A stretch of 64,000 nt of DNA from Providencia vermicola (GCF_020381325.1 NZ_JAGSPI010000002.1:310001-374000), one strand, 5' to 3'. Numbered from the stretch's first letter, positions 36,608-46,017 are shown. Notes: generated by a model not told the origin, from the sequence alone. Numbers and translations: made by a program.

Positions 36608-37792
36608 CTAAGTATGAACAGGCTTTGGTAATAAATAAGATATAAAATAGGACAATCCACAAACAGCGATAAATGCCCCAACGTAAACTAAGTGATATTG
36701 GCTGAGGTAGCTTACAATTAAAGGCGTGATCCCCCCAAGAGAAGCCGAAGCACCATTGTAACCAATGCCTAAAATTGCTGCCTGTCCATTTGACTTACTG
36801 ATGAGAACCGCTGATAAATTACACAATATCATTGCTGAATAAACAGACATTAACAGTTGAGCCATTAGAACGAGTAATAGGCTATTGGTTTGTAATATGA
36901 GATAAAGCGGCATAGAGCAAAAGACCATTATCATGACCCCCATATTAAAAACCCGCTTAGCTGAACTATATTTATCCGTAAGCCAACCACATATTAACAT
37001 GAGGATCAAAAGTAAACTTGATGATAAGATTGCATAATAGTTTTTTATCTCTTCAATTTTTAATTGCTCTATTATCAATGATGTCGATAAGTTTTGAGAA
37101 TAAAAGGTGACAGTCCCAGGAATTGTGAATAAAAAAACCCAAAAAATATTTTTCCAATTTATTGATTTTTTATCTGTAGAAATAACTTTATAATTTGGGA
37201 GATTAAATCTAAACCAAAAACTCATTAGAATATTTATAACCCCAATGAATAATGGGATTCGCCAGCCTATTGATTGCATCACATCTTCGCTCAACGTATT
37301 TTTTAGAATAAGAACAATACCTAAAGAGGCAATGACACCAAACAAAGAGCTGCCAACAATAATAGATGAAACTCTAGCTTGTTCTCTAAAATGAGCATCT
37401 TTAAATAAGTAAGTAATTAAAGATGGATACTCCCCTGCGAAACTAAATGACAAAGCCAGTTGTAATATTAATATAGCAGCTGGTGTATAGTTACCTAATA
37501 ATTCAATTGGTAATAAAGCCATCATTAATGTTGCAATTCCAGTAATTAGACTTGTCAATATTAAAGCGGATTTTTTCCCAACCGTATCGGCATAACGTCC
37601 AATAATATATCCCCCTAAAGGCCGTATTAAAAAACGAAGAGCAAAAATTCCCCAAACCATTTCTGTCGCTTGTGTATAACCCAAATTTGTTAACTCAGCA
37701 CTCAAATAAGTTGATATTGCAGCAAAAACAGCAATGTCATAATATTCAAGTGCATTACCAGCCACGGCGCCAAACCTGAATTTCCATTTCAT
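36608..37792 (-). CDS. MFS transporter, metabolite:H+ symporter (MHS) family
   Basis: A 394-aa 12-TM protein. The N-terminus GNALEYYDIAVFAAIS and the segment FLIRPLGGYIIGRYADTVGKK are hallmarks of the ProP/ShiA/KgtP-like MHS group; SFAGEYPSLITYL is also conserved. The coding region is more AT-rich than the core genes around it. The substrate is unknown. Its gene follows a LuxR-type regulator gene on the same strand (57-bp gap), which may control it. Confidence 0.85.
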   Translation of the reverse strand: MKWKFRFGAVAGNALEYYDIAVFAAISTYLSAELTNLGYTQATEMVWGIFALRFLIRPLGGYIIGRYADTVGKKSALILTSLITGIATLMMALLPIELLGNYTPAAILILQLALSFSFAGEYPSLITYLFKDAHFREQARVSSIIVGSSLFGVIASLGIVLILKNTLSEDVMQSIGWRIPLFIGVINILMSFWFRFNLPNYKVISTDKKSINWKNIFWVFLFTIPGTVTFYSQNLSTSLIIEQLKIEEIKNYYAILSSSLLLILMLICGWLTDKYSSAKRVFNMGVMIMVFCSMPLYLILQTNSLLLVLMAQLLMSVYSAMILCNLSAVLISKSNGQAAILGIGYNGASASLGGITPLIVSYLSQYHLVYVGAFIAVCGLSYFISYLLPKPVHT

Positions 37793-37849
37793 TTTATTAT
37801 CCTTATCATCCCTAATATTTCAGACATCAATTAATTTACATATTGAAAG

Positions 37850-38626
37850 TTAAGGGTAATTTACTAAAGTTTCTAAGCAAGCAAGTGTAATTCCATTTTC
37901 TTTTAATGCGCTAAACAACCCACTTGAAGATGCATGGGGACAAGAAAGTTTTTCTTTAATCCGTTGAATTCGTTTATGTTCACATACCTCTGAACATCCT
38001 TGCGCATAACTAATTTCCTTTACTTTACAGTGGGATAATAGCAATCTTATTGTAACAATTTCCTTTCGAGTAAACCGAATGTTTCCAAAACGCATATATT
38101 GGTGGATATCTAAAATCTCACTTTCTGAATCATTAATACTGTTATTACTTTCGATCGGTATATCTAAACTATTTCTTAATGGCAAATAATTTTCATCACT
38201 TTGTTTCCATATTCCGTGAGTATAATCAGAAATAATAGGTCGGCATTTATATATGGCCATTATATCTTTTATCGATAATTTTCTTCTTGAATTAATTGAC
38301 GTAATTTCATATACACTTCCATATTTAGTACAGAAATCAACTTTTAATTCACATTTATCTGTTCTTAATAATGTATTCATATATTCTTTTGAGTAGTTAT
38401 TCCAGTACTGTATCCCTGTTGATAGTCGTTCACTAATAATTCTATCTAGATCTGCATCCCAATACATCAAAACCCAATCATAATTACTCGAAGTGGTATG
38501 AACCTGCCTATTTATAATATCTACTTTTGAAAAAGACAGATCAATATCATTCCAATCAAAGTAATTTGAAAAGGTATTTTTTAAACCTGAACACGTTTTT
38601 TCCAAAAGTTCACTCTTAACATCCAT
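37850..38626 (-). CDS. LuxR-type helix-turn-helix regulator
   Basis: A 258-aa protein of low GC. The N-terminal 160 residues have no family I can name. The C-terminal part (RFTRKEIVTIRLLLSHCKVK and onward to about residue 226) has the LuxR-type HTH pattern, where a regulator scans with KEISYAQGCSEVCEHKRIQ. It probably senses a small molecule or host signal. Located upstream of and co-directional with the MFS gene. Signs of transfer: AT-rich codon use and an isolated position. Confidence 0.7.
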   Translation of the reverse strand: MDVKSELLEKTCSGLKNTFSNYFDWNDIDLSFSKVDIINRQVHTTSSNYDWVLMYWDADLDRIISERLSTGIQYWNNYSKEYMNTLLRTDKCELKVDFCTKYGSVYEITSINSRRKLSIKDIMAIYKCRPIISDYTHGIWKQSDENYLPLRNSLDIPIESNNSINDSESEILDIHQYMRFGNIRFTRKEIVTIRLLLSHCKVKEISYAQGCSEVCEHKRIQRIKEKLSCPHASSSGLFSALKENGITLACLETLVNYP

Positions 38627-38811
38627 AATAATTCCTTTTAATATAATTAAATGTTAATAAAAAATAAAAACCAAGGATATATATCACTATCACAGAATAA
38701 AAAACTTTCAAAGTATAATTTAATACTAGTATTAAAAAAACAAAATAAAAAATACAGTAATATTAATCTTAAAATTACTAATCATAAACTACCTACAATA
38801 TTGGAGATATC

Positions 38812-39033
38812 ATGAAAAAAGATTGGCACCCTGCTGACATCATTGCGGCAATAAAGAAAAAAGGCTCTTCCCTTGCTGAGTTATCACGTTCCGCAGGGCT
38901 AAATTCATCAACACTTAACAATGCACTATCACGGCGTTGGCCAAAGGGAGAAAGAATTATTGCAGAGTTTTTAGGTATGGAACCCGCTGAAATTTGGCCA
39001 TCTCGTTATTATCATCGAGACCAAAAGGGCTGA
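38812..39033 (+). CDS. Ner/Nlp-like DNA-binding protein
   Basis: A 73-aa Ner-family protein: WHPADIIAAIKKKGSSLAEL followed by an HTH (SRSAGLNSSTLNNAL) and RRWPKGERIIAEFLGM. This matches Mu Ner and chromosomal Nlp/SfsB. Preceded by GGAG. The 185-bp AT-rich gap before it carries its promoter. It is likely a domesticated phage-type regulator. No other phage gene is near. Confidence 0.85.
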   Translation: MKKDWHPADIIAAIKKKGSSLAELSRSAGLNSSTLNNALSRRWPKGERIIAEFLGMEPAEIWPSRYYHRDQKG

Positions 39034-39069
39034 AAAATTTATGCCTGACGATAAATCCAAAAAGCAATA

Positions 39070-39097
39070 ACGGCGGATAGCTATAATATCATCCGCC
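39070..39097 (-). terminator. Hairpin between ner-like gene and sugE
   Basis: CGGCGGAT (39070-39077) pairs with ATCCGCCG (39090-39097). On the minus strand it is followed by TTATTGCTTTTTGG, a moderate terminator for sugE. Confidence 0.6.
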
Positions 39098-39127
39098 GAC
39101 GTTACCTTAAATACAACGTTTGAATAA

Positions 39128-39442
39128 CTAGCTAGACACTTTAAGGCCTATTAACCCTGTAATAATCAAGGCAAGGCTCAATAAGCGGAACATATTCGCA
39201 GACTCACCTAGGAAAATAATCCCAACAATAGCCGTACCCACCGCGCCAATTCCCGTCCAGATTGCGTAAGCCGTTCCGACAGGTAAGTCACGCATGGCAT
39301 AGGCTAATAAGCCCATACTGGCGATAATCGCGATAATGGTAATGATACTGGGTGTTAAGCGTGTAAAGCCATGGGTGTACTTTAACCCTACAGCCCAAAC
39401 CACTTCGAGTAAACCTGCAAATAAAAGGACGATCCATGCCAT
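39128..39442 (-). CDS. sugE: Guanidinium exporter SugE (Gdx), SMR family
   Basis: A 104-aa four-TM small multidrug resistance protein. Glu13 in [15 protein letters not shown] is the SugE form of the essential glutamate, and [19 protein letters not shown] is the family motif. SugE/Gdx proteins export guanidinium in exchange for protons. The guanidine-II riboswitch directly upstream supports this function over general drug resistance. Its position corresponds to E. coli sugE in the frd-efp region. Confidence 0.95.
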   Translation of the reverse strand: MAWIVLLFAGLLEVVWAVGLKYTHGFTRLTPSIITIIAIIASMGLLAYAMRDLPVGTAYAIWTGIGAVGTAIVGIIFLGESANMFRLLSLALIITGLIGLKVSS

Positions 39443-39466
39443 GGTCGTTGCTCCCGTATATAACTC

Positions 39467-39512
39467 GGGGTCGTCCCCATAATTGAATGACGTGATTCAG
39501 GTCGTCCTGAAT
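39467..39512 (-). promoter_or_regulatory. Guanidine-II (mini-ykkC) riboswitch upstream of sugE
   Basis: Two short hairpins with identical ACGA loops on the minus strand: ATTCAGG-ACGA-CCTGAAT (39512-39495) and GGGG-ACGA-CCCC (39478-39467). About 17 nt separate them, and a GGGAG ribosome-binding site follows before the sugE start at 39442. Paired ACGR-loop hairpins are the definition of the guanidine-II class. Confidence 0.93.
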
Positions 39513-39709
39513 ACGTGTGATGTGTACCTCATTATAAACATTCACCAGCACAGACTCAAGCAACGAAAAATAACAAATAAATATAAATTAGCGACCTTTT
39601 TTAACCTGTTTATGCTGTTTTTTGCCAATAAGCATCATTGACATCGCACTCTTTCCTTAGCAAAGGTAAAGTAGAAAATCTTATCGAGCCTATCCACCGA
39701 GAAATTAGC

Positions 39710-40618
39710 ATGAATTTCAAAGATATATTACTTGCCCTCTGTGTGGTCATTATTTGGGGTGTTAATTTTGTCATTATCAAGCTCGGTGTGACCGCGCTTC
39801 CCCCATTACTCCTTGGGGCATTACGCTTTGTTTTTGTTGCCTTTCCTGCCATTTTTATTTTCAAGCGGCCTAAAATTCCGTTCAAATTGTTATTATTGTA
39901 TGGGTTAACCATCAGCTTTGGTCAATTTGCCTTTTTATTCTGTGCTATCCGCGTTGGTATGCCAGCAGGAATCACTTCCGTTATTTTGCAATCTCAAGCC
40001 TTTTTCACCTTATTACTTGGTGCCATGATTTTAAAGGAAACGCTACAACCAACCCATTTTATTGGCATGTTTATCGCTATCGCAGGATTAACGGTGTTAG
40101 CCAATGGTGCGACAGCTGGCGGGTTAGATGATATCCCATTGCTTGGTTTAGCATTTACCTTAATTGCTGGTTTATCATGGGCTTGTGGTAATATTACCAA
40201 CCGAATTATTATGCAAAATCAAGGTGCAGAAAAATGTAGCGCGTTGTCTCTCGTCAGTTGGAGTGCGCTTATCCCTATAATTCCTTTCCTAATTAGTTCG
40301 TGGATACTTGAGGGCGAGGATGCCATTGTGGACGGATTAACAGGCTTTGATTGGCCTGTGCTCGGTGTGATTTTGTATTTGGCGTATTTATCCACTTTTG
40401 TCGGTTACGGCCTATGGGGTGTACTGCTCGGGCGCTATGAGGCATGGCGTGTTGCACCATTTTCATTATTAGTGCCAGTGTTCGGTTTAAGCAGCAGTGC
40501 ATTATTCCTTGGTGAGCACATTAATGGCGTACAAGTCGCTGGTTTAATTTTGATCATGCTTGGTCTTATTACGACGCTTTTTGGCAAAAAAATTATCCAA
40601 CGTTTAAGACACGCTTAA
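39710..40618 (+). CDS. eamA: EamA (YdeD)-type cysteine/O-acetylserine exporter
   Basis: A 302-aa DMT-superfamily protein with ten membrane segments. The start at 39710 (MNFKDILLALCVVIIWG) matches the E. coli EamA N-terminus. The frame runs upstream to 39638, but those residues lack homology. Shared segments are LLYGLTISFGQFAFLFCAI, FSWACGNI-like LSWACGNITN and LLGRYEAWRVAPFSLLVPV. The exporter role is by orthology only. Confidence 0.75.
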   Translation: MNFKDILLALCVVIIWGVNFVIIKLGVTALPPLLLGALRFVFVAFPAIFIFKRPKIPFKLLLLYGLTISFGQFAFLFCAIRVGMPAGITSVILQSQAFFTLLLGAMILKETLQPTHFIGMFIAIAGLTVLANGATAGGLDDIPLLGLAFTLIAGLSWACGNITNRIIMQNQGAEKCSALSLVSWSALIPIIPFLISSWILEGEDAIVDGLTGFDWPVLGVILYLAYLSTFVGYGLWGVLLGRYEAWRVAPFSLLVPVFGLSSSALFLGEHINGVQVAGLILIMLGLITTLFGKKIIQRLRHA

Positions 40619-40960
40619 GATAACTCATTTGATTACCGAAGGTTTTTAACTTTCGGTAATCAACACTCTCATTCATTTCCACCTTATCCCTCCTACTTTA
40701 TATTTTAGATAATAATACTGCCTTATAAAGAAAATTCAGATAAATACCCACACCATTAGCTATTCGCTAGTTCAAAACCAGATAAAATCCAATAAATGAT
40801 CTTGGATTAGTGATATTCACAGCAATTATCGAATTTATCTAAAATTTCAATTAGGTGTCTCGTTTTAGCTACTTTTTCTTTAACTTAACTATCGCTATAT
40901 CTTCCTCAGTTTTACTTAAATAAATAACAGATATCATTCATTGAACAGATGGGGATGACT
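40619..40960. other. Gap between eamA and cstA
   Basis: Contains a hairpin just after eamA, GATTACCGAA (40631-40640) with TTCGGTAATC (40652-40661), without a clear T run. AT-rich sequence carrying the cstA promoter follows. I saw no good CRP site, although cstA is CRP-dependent in E. coli. Confidence 0.6.
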
Positions 40961-43054
40961 ATGGGTAAACAATTTATTTGGATTGTGCTCGCTCTGCTCG
41001 GTGCTTTTTCACTCGGTTACATCGCCTTATATCGTGGTGAACAAATAAATGCGCTGTGGATTGTGGTCGCAGCAGTTTGTATTTATCTCATTGCGTACCG
41101 TTATTACGGGTTGTTTATCGCGAAAAAAGTCCTGCAAGTTGACGAAACACGTATGACACCAGCAATTCGTCATAATGATGGATTGGATTACGTCCCAACG
41201 GATAAAAAAGTGTTATTTGGTCACCATTTTGCCGCGATTGCAGGCGCTGGCCCCTTAGTCGGCCCAGTACTTGCTGCGCAAATGGGTTACCTCCCAGGTA
41301 TGCTGTGGTTGCTTGCTGGGGTCGTACTCGCAGGCGCCGTACAAGACTTTATGGTGTTATTTGTTTCGACACGTCGAGATGGACGTTCGCTCGGTGAGTT
41401 AGTCAAAGAAGAGATGGGCAATACCGCAGGTATTCTCGCTTTGATAGCCTGCTTTATGATCATGGTGATCATTTTAGCCGTACTTGCGATGATCGTGGTA
41501 AAAGCCTTAACTCACAGTCCATGGGGAACCTACACTGTTGCATTCACTATTCCACTAGCGATTTTTATGGGGATCTATACCCGTTATATTCGCCCAGGGC
41601 GCATTGGTGAAGTGTCGATTATTGGGCTGGTATTCCTTGTTTTCGCTATTATTTCAGGAGGATGGGTTGCCGAAAGTGAAACCTGGGCACCGTACTTTGA
41701 CTACACTGGCGTCCAATTAACGTGGATGTTAGTCGGATACGGCTTTGTTGCCGCTGTTTTACCCGTTTGGTTGCTGCTTGCACCGCGTGATTACCTTTCA
41801 ACCTTCCTAAAAATCGGGACGATTATTGGTCTCGCTATTGGTATTTTAATTTTAAATCCAAACCTGCAAATGCCATCACTCACGAAATATATTGATGGTA
41901 CAGGCCCTGTGTGGGCCGGAGATTTGTTCCCATTCTTATTTATTACTATTGCCTGTGGTGCTGTTTCTGGCTTCCACGCGCTGATCTCCTCGGGTACAAC
42001 ACCGAAAATGTTAGCAAATGAGAACCAAGCTTGTTTTATCGGCTATGGCGGTATGTTAATGGAGTCATTTGTTGCCATCATGGCGTTAGTCGCAGCGTGT
42101 GTGATTGACCCTGGTGTGTATTTCGCCATGAACAGTCCAATGGCAATGTTAGCACCAGCAGGTACCGAAGATGTGGTCGCTTCTGCCGCACAAGTGGTAA
42201 GCAGCTGGGGCTTCCAAATCACCCCAGAGCAGCTCAACACCATTGCCAATGAAGTAGGTGAAACCAGTATTATCTCCCGTGCTGGTGGTGCGCCAACGCT
42301 TGCTGTTGGGATGGCCTATATTCTGCATGGGGCGCTTGGTGGTCTGATGAATGTGGCCTTCTGGTATCACTTTGCAATTTTATTTGAAGCTCTGTTTATC
42401 TTAACCGCGGTTGATGCAGGAACACGCGCTGCGCGCTTTATGTTACAAGACTTACTTGGCGTGGTTTCCCCATCGTTGAAACGGACTGATTCATTACCCG
42501 CCAACTTGATTGCAACGGCATTGTGTGTGCTCGCATGGGGATATTTCCTTCACCAAGGTGTCGTCGACCCACTTGGCGGTATTAATACCTTATGGCCGCT
42601 TTTTGGTATCGCAAACCAGATGCTCGCGGGTATGGCGTTAATGCTGTGTGCTGTGGTACTGTTCAAAATGAAGCGCCAAAAATATGCATGGGTTGCCCTT
42701 GTCCCAACGGCTTGGTTGTTGATTTGTACCATGACGGCTGGCTGGGAAAAGACCTTCAGTGAAGATGCCCGCGTTGGTTTCTTAGCTGTAGCGAATAAAT
42801 TCCAAGCGATGATTGATAGTGGCAATATTCCAGTGCAATATACCGAATCTCAGCTTACACAGTTGATTTTCAATAACCGTTTAGATGCTAGCTTAACGAT
42901 TTTCTTTATGATTGTCGTCGTTTTACTGGCTCTGTTCTCCATCCGCACTGCGCTTAAAGCGTTAAAATCAAGCGAACCGACTGCGAATGAAGTGCCATAC
43001 GAACCAATGCCAGCCAACTACGAGGAAATCGTGGCTAATACGCGCCATCATTGA
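40961..43054 (+). CDS. cstA: Pyruvate/peptide transporter CstA
   Basis: Large polytopic membrane protein (697 aa) of the CstA/BtsT family. It is closest to E. coli CstA throughout, including HNDGLDYVPTDKKVLFGHHF, TRRDGRSLGELVKEEMG and GGAPTLAVGMAYILHGALGG. I set the start at 40961 (MGKQFIW) because GGGGA lies 6 nt upstream; an ATG at 40949 has no such site. It imports pyruvate and possibly peptides under carbon starvation. It is the partner of ybdD downstream, from which it is separated by ERIC repeats. Confidence 0.95.
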   Translation: MGKQFIWIVLALLGAFSLGYIALYRGEQINALWIVVAAVCIYLIAYRYYGLFIAKKVLQVDETRMTPAIRHNDGLDYVPTDKKVLFGHHFAAIAGAGPLVGPVLAAQMGYLPGMLWLLAGVVLAGAVQDFMVLFVSTRRDGRSLGELVKEEMGNTAGILALIACFMIMVIILAVLAMIVVKALTHSPWGTYTVAFTIPLAIFMGIYTRYIRPGRIGEVSIIGLVFLVFAIISGGWVAESETWAPYFDYTGVQLTWMLVGYGFVAAVLPVWLLLAPRDYLSTFLKIGTIIGLAIGILILNPNLQMPSLTKYIDGTGPVWAGDLFPFLFITIACGAVSGFHALISSGTTPKMLANENQACFIGYGGMLMESFVAIMALVAACVIDPGVYFAMNSPMAMLAPAGTEDVVASAAQVVSSWGFQITPEQLNTIANEVGETSIISRAGGAPTLAVGMAYILHGALGGLMNVAFWYHFAILFEALFILTAVDAGTRAARFMLQDLLGVVSPSLKRTDSLPANLIATALCVLAWGYFLHQGVVDPLGGINTLWPLFGIANQMLAGMALMLCAVVLFKMKRQKYAWVALVPTAWLLICTMTAGWEKTFSEDARVGFLAVANKFQAMIDSGNIPVQYTESQLTQLIFNNRLDASLTIFFMIVVVLLALFSIRTALKALKSSEPTANEVPYEPMPANYEEIVANTRHH

Positions 43055-43111
43055 TTTTCGCGAAAAAGCTTTTCATGTTTTGGGTACACACTCTTTCTCC
43101 AAAAGAATTCA

Positions 43112-43219
43112 TGCTGGAGCAAGGCGGCAAAGAAGATAATCCCTAGGAGCATACACCAGTATGTGACTAGGGTTAGCGAATGAAGCCAACGCTGCAACAG
43201 CGTGAATTATGAAGGAGAA
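43112..43219 (+). repeat. ERIC-like intergenic repeat, copy 1
   Basis: Contains GATAATCCCTAGGAGCATAC and GTATGTGACTAGGGTTAGCG, close to the ERIC1 and ERIC2 primer sequences of the enterobacterial repetitive intergenic consensus. A hairpin core (CCTAGGAGCATAC / GTATGTGACTAGG) is followed by AGCCAACGCTG and ends in TATGAAGGAG. Confidence 0.85.
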
Positions 43220-43298
43220 ACTAGGAGCATACACAGTATGTGACTTGGGTAGCTGAGAGCAGTCAACAACGCTGCAGCGCGGAATATGAAGGAGAAAA
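43220..43298 (+). repeat. Truncated ERIC-like copy 2, adjoining ybdD
   Basis: Starts CTAGGAGCATACACAGTATG and repeats the right two-thirds of copy 1 with small differences (TGACTTGGGT, CAACAACGCTGCAG). It ends in TATGAAGGAGAAA directly before the ybdD start, so its terminus supplies the ribosome-binding site. Confidence 0.85.
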
Positions 43299-43299
43299 A

Positions 43300-43497
43300 A
43301 TGTTTGGAGAACTAGGAAAAGCAGCGAGATACCTCGGCCAAGCGGCAAAAATGATGGTCGGCGTCCCTGATTACGACAACTACGTCGCCCATATGCAACG
43401 GACTCACCCTGATCAAACTCCGATGACTTATGAGGAGTTTTTTAAAGAGCGCCAAGATGCACGTTATGGCGGAAAAGGTGGTTTTAAGTGCTGTTAG
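43300..43497 (+). CDS. ybdD: YbdD/YjiX small protein
   Basis: A 65-aa protein nearly identical to E. coli Ybd[42 protein letters not shown] and the C-terminal GGKGGFKCC. Start at 43300 behind AAGGAG; the upstream open frame is ERIC sequence. YbdD-type proteins are genetically coupled to CstA/BtsT transporters and are needed for their activity. Confidence 0.95.
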   Translation: MFGELGKAARYLGQAAKMMVGVPDYDNYVAHMQRTHPDQTPMTYEEFFKERQDARYGGKGGFKCC

Positions 43498-43514
43498 GCC
43501 TGAAAAAGATGCAA

Positions 43515-43550
43515 AAAAAGCCGTGGTACTCGACCACGGCTTTTTATTTT
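43515..43550. terminator. Bidirectional terminator ybdD/efp
   Basis: AAAAAGCCGTGG (43515-43526) and CCACGGCTTTTT (43534-43545), with A and T runs on both sides, between convergent ybdD and efp. Confidence 0.95.
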
Positions 43551-43575
43551 TAACGATTCCGTATAGGATACGCCG

Positions 43576-44142
43576 TTATTTTACGCGTGAAACGTATTCG
43601 CCTGAGCGAGTATCAACACGGATAACTTCACCGATCTGAACAAACAGAGGAACCTTAACCACTGCGCCAGTGCTCAGTGTTGCAGGTTTTCCACCTGTAC
43701 CTGCGGTATCACCTTTCAGGCCTGGGTCAGTATCGGTAATTTCTAACTCAACAAAGTTAGGTGGCGTTACCGCGATAGGACGACCGTCCCACAGTGTTAA
43801 AATACATTCTGCTTGGTCAACTAACCATTTTGCGTTGTCGCCAACGGTTTTTTCATCCGCGGCTAATTGCTCGAAAGTTTCGTTGTTCATGAAATGCCAG
43901 AACTCACCGTCGTTGTACAGGTAAGTTAAGTTCATATCCATGACATCTGCACCTTCAACAGAATCAGTAGATTTAAAGGTTTTTTCTAACAGTTTGTTAG
44001 AAATCAGTTTACGGATACGCACACGTGCGAACGCTTGACCTTTACCTGGTTTTACGAATTCGCTTTCTAAAACGACACAAGGCTCGCCATCTAACATGAT
44101 TTTAAGACCTGAGCGGAATTCATTGGTACTATAAGTAGCCAT
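43576..44142 (-). CDS. efp: Translation elongation factor P
   Basis: A 188-aa three-domain protein that rescues ribosomes stalled at polyproline. Lys34 in VKPGKGQAF is the residue lysylated by EpmA/EpmB. The C-terminal signature is [18 protein letters not shown]. Divergent from epmB with a 43-bp gap, a conserved arrangement. Confidence 0.98.
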   Translation of the reverse strand: MATYSTNEFRSGLKIMLDGEPCVVLESEFVKPGKGQAFARVRIRKLISNKLLEKTFKSTDSVEGADVMDMNLTYLYNDGEFWHFMNNETFEQLAADEKTVGDNAKWLVDQAECILTLWDGRPIAVTPPNFVELEITDTDPGLKGDTAGTGGKPATLSTGAVVKVPLFVQIGEVIRVDTRSGEYVSRVK

Positions 44143-44185
44143 GGTGATCCTCTAATTTATAAACTAAAAATGGCATAGCCAAAAA

Positions 44186-45214
44186 ATGGTCGATATTGTA
44201 ACTCAAAATACCTCATCCAGAGAAGTCTGGATACAACAACTTGCTGAAGCAATCACTAATCCTGATGAATTGCTGCAAATACTGAACTTGGAAAATCATC
44301 TTGCTTCGCAAGAAGGCCGTGAGGCGCGTAAATTATTTCCATTACGTGTCCCAATGCCATTTATCTCACGAATGAAAAAAGGCGATCCACTAGACCCGCT
44401 GTTATTGCAGGTATTAACCGCAAAAGCCGAGTTTGATGTCCATCCTGGTTTTTCCACCGACCCGCTGGAAGAGCAGGATAATGAGATCCCAAGTTTACTG
44501 CATAAATACCACAACCGCGCATTACTGCTCGTTAAAGGTGGCTGTGCAGTGAACTGTCGCTACTGTTTTCGCCGGCATTTTCCTTATGAAGATAACAAAG
44601 GAAATAAAAATAACTGGTTGATGGCTGTGGATTATATAAAAAACCACACCGAACTCAATGAAATCATCTTCTCAGGGGGTGATCCATTAATGGCAAAAGA
44701 CCATGAACTCGATTGGTTGATAAGCCAATTGGAGGAAATTCCCCATATCACCCGTTTGAGAATTCATACACGTTTGCCTGTTGTGATCCCTGAGCGTATC
44801 ACAGATACCTTGTGCGAAAGACTGGCACGCTCCCGTTTACAAGTGGTGATGGTGACGCATATCAACCACGCTAATGAGATCGACAAAGCATTCACAAACT
44901 CAATGCAAAAGCTCAAAAAGGCAGGTGTAACGTTATTAAATCAAAGTGTTTTACTGCGACAAGTCAATGACAACGTGACGGCGCTGATGAATTTGAGTAA
45001 TGCCTTATTTGACGCAGGAATTTTGCCTTACTACTTGCATGTATTGGATAAAGTGCAAGGTGCGGCCCACTTTCTCGTCAGCGATATTGAAGCACGGCAA
45101 TTGATCCAACAATTATTGAGCAAAGTATCTGGGTATCTCGTGCCTAAGCTTGCACGGGAAATTGGAGGAGAACCAAGCAAAACACTGCTCGATCTCAATT
45201 TAAGGCAGAGCTAA
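44186..45214 (+). CDS. epmB: EF-P (R)-beta-lysine synthesis enzyme, lysine 2,3-aminomutase EpmB
   Basis: A 342-aa radical SAM aminomutase. The CxxxCxxC cluster is in GGCAVNCRYCFRRHFPY. FSGGDPLMAKD and LRIHTRLPVVIPERI are conserved KamA-family segments. It converts (S)-alpha-lysine to (R)-beta-lysine for EpmA. The start at 44186 faces efp. Confidence 0.97.
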   Translation: MVDIVTQNTSSREVWIQQLAEAITNPDELLQILNLENHLASQEGREARKLFPLRVPMPFISRMKKGDPLDPLLLQVLTAKAEFDVHPGFSTDPLEEQDNEIPSLLHKYHNRALLLVKGGCAVNCRYCFRRHFPYEDNKGNKNNWLMAVDYIKNHTELNEIIFSGGDPLMAKDHELDWLISQLEEIPHITRLRIHTRLPVVIPERITDTLCERLARSRLQVVMVTHINHANEIDKAFTNSMQKLKKAGVTLLNQSVLLRQVNDNVTALMNLSNALFDAGILPYYLHVLDKVQGAAHFLVSDIEARQLIQQLLSKVSGYLVPKLAREIGGEPSKTLLDLNLRQS

Positions 45215-45222
45215 TCAGCAAA

Positions 45223-45249
45223 ACGCCCAAATAATCGGTATTTGGGCGT
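45223..45249. terminator. Convergent terminator epmB/yjeI
   Basis: ACGCCCAAATA (45223-45233) pairs with TATTTGGGCGT (45239-45249) around a 5-nt loop. Confidence 0.8.
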
Positions 45250-45261
45250 CGCTAATTCATT

Positions 45262-45606
45262 TTAGGGGCACTTGTACACTTGGCCAACCATTTTGCTATC
45301 TAGCGGGATAAAGCTAGATAACACGGTTTCACTTGGGCTAGTTGCACCGAAGATCACATTTCCGCCCATTTCAGCCGCTTTATTGCGCAAATCATTCGCT
45401 GCGCTACGCATGGAGCTGGATTCATTATTTACGCCACTCAACCAGTTGCTTTGTGTCCCTGCAACCTGACCGAGAAGTTGGCAATCACTTCCAGGTTGAT
45501 TCTCAACAAAACGAACTTGTGAGCCTGCCGCAGTCAAGTTAGTTGACGTTGAACAACCCGCTAATAGCAGTAATGCAGCAGCACCAAGCAAGACTTTAAT
45601 TCGCAT
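45262..45606 (-). CDS. yjeI: DUF4156 lipoprotein YjeI
   Basis: A 114-aa predicted lipoprotein with the lipobox LLAGC at about residue 18. The start at 45606 (MRIKVLLG) has GAGGG upstream; the ATG at 45618 overlaps that site. CQLLGQVAGTQSNWLSG and MRSAANDLRNKAAEMGGNV match E. coli YjeI. Function unknown. Conserved position between epmB and groL. Confidence 0.9.
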   Translation of the reverse strand: MRIKVLLGAAALLLLAGCSTSTNLTAAGSQVRFVENQPGSDCQLLGQVAGTQSNWLSGVNNESSSMRSAANDLRNKAAEMGGNVIFGATSPSETVLSSFIPLDSKMVGQVYKCP

Positions 45607-45924
45607 GTTTTCCCTCATTTTTCATTGTGTTTTTGCAGCTGGTTTGAAAAATTATTAGCCCTAATACGGTATATCATAAATCGCTAGGAGGTGCTCCGCA
45701 TACTGCGTCACAATTGCCACACATCACCAGCCGAATAGAGTCTACCACAAATTAATCAAGAAACTGCCCTATTCTTTGCTAATTCAAACCACTTACCTTA
45801 CGTTAAATATAACCCGCTAAGCAATGTTGACGCAAAAATAAATCGTGTTTCGCATCAATTGTACATTGATTGGGGATATTAATTATTATCAATAATTAAT
45901 GGTTCGATATAATTAAAAAACAAA
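45607..45924. other. Gene-free region upstream of yjeI
   Basis: About 320 bp that should hold the yjeI promoter. I see no RNA gene, strong operator or repeat. The right edge is the groL terminator. Confidence 0.5.
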
Positions 45925-45963
45925 AAGACCAGCACGACGAGATAACTTCACCGTGCTGGTCTT
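45925..45963 (-). terminator. groSL terminator
   Basis: AAGACCAGCACG (45925-45936) and CGTGCTGGTCTT (45952-45963). On the minus strand a TTTTTGTTTTTT run follows. Confidence 0.92.
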
Positions 45964-46017
45964 ATTCAGGCTAAGTCACAAATATTTGTGACTAGTGCAT
46001 GATGTTTGCCAAATGGC

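Noticed and set aside
43240..43299. Longer ybdD start giving 20 extra residues
   Set aside because: The extra codons are the truncated ERIC copy; the ATG at 43300 has the SD and matches the family N-terminus.
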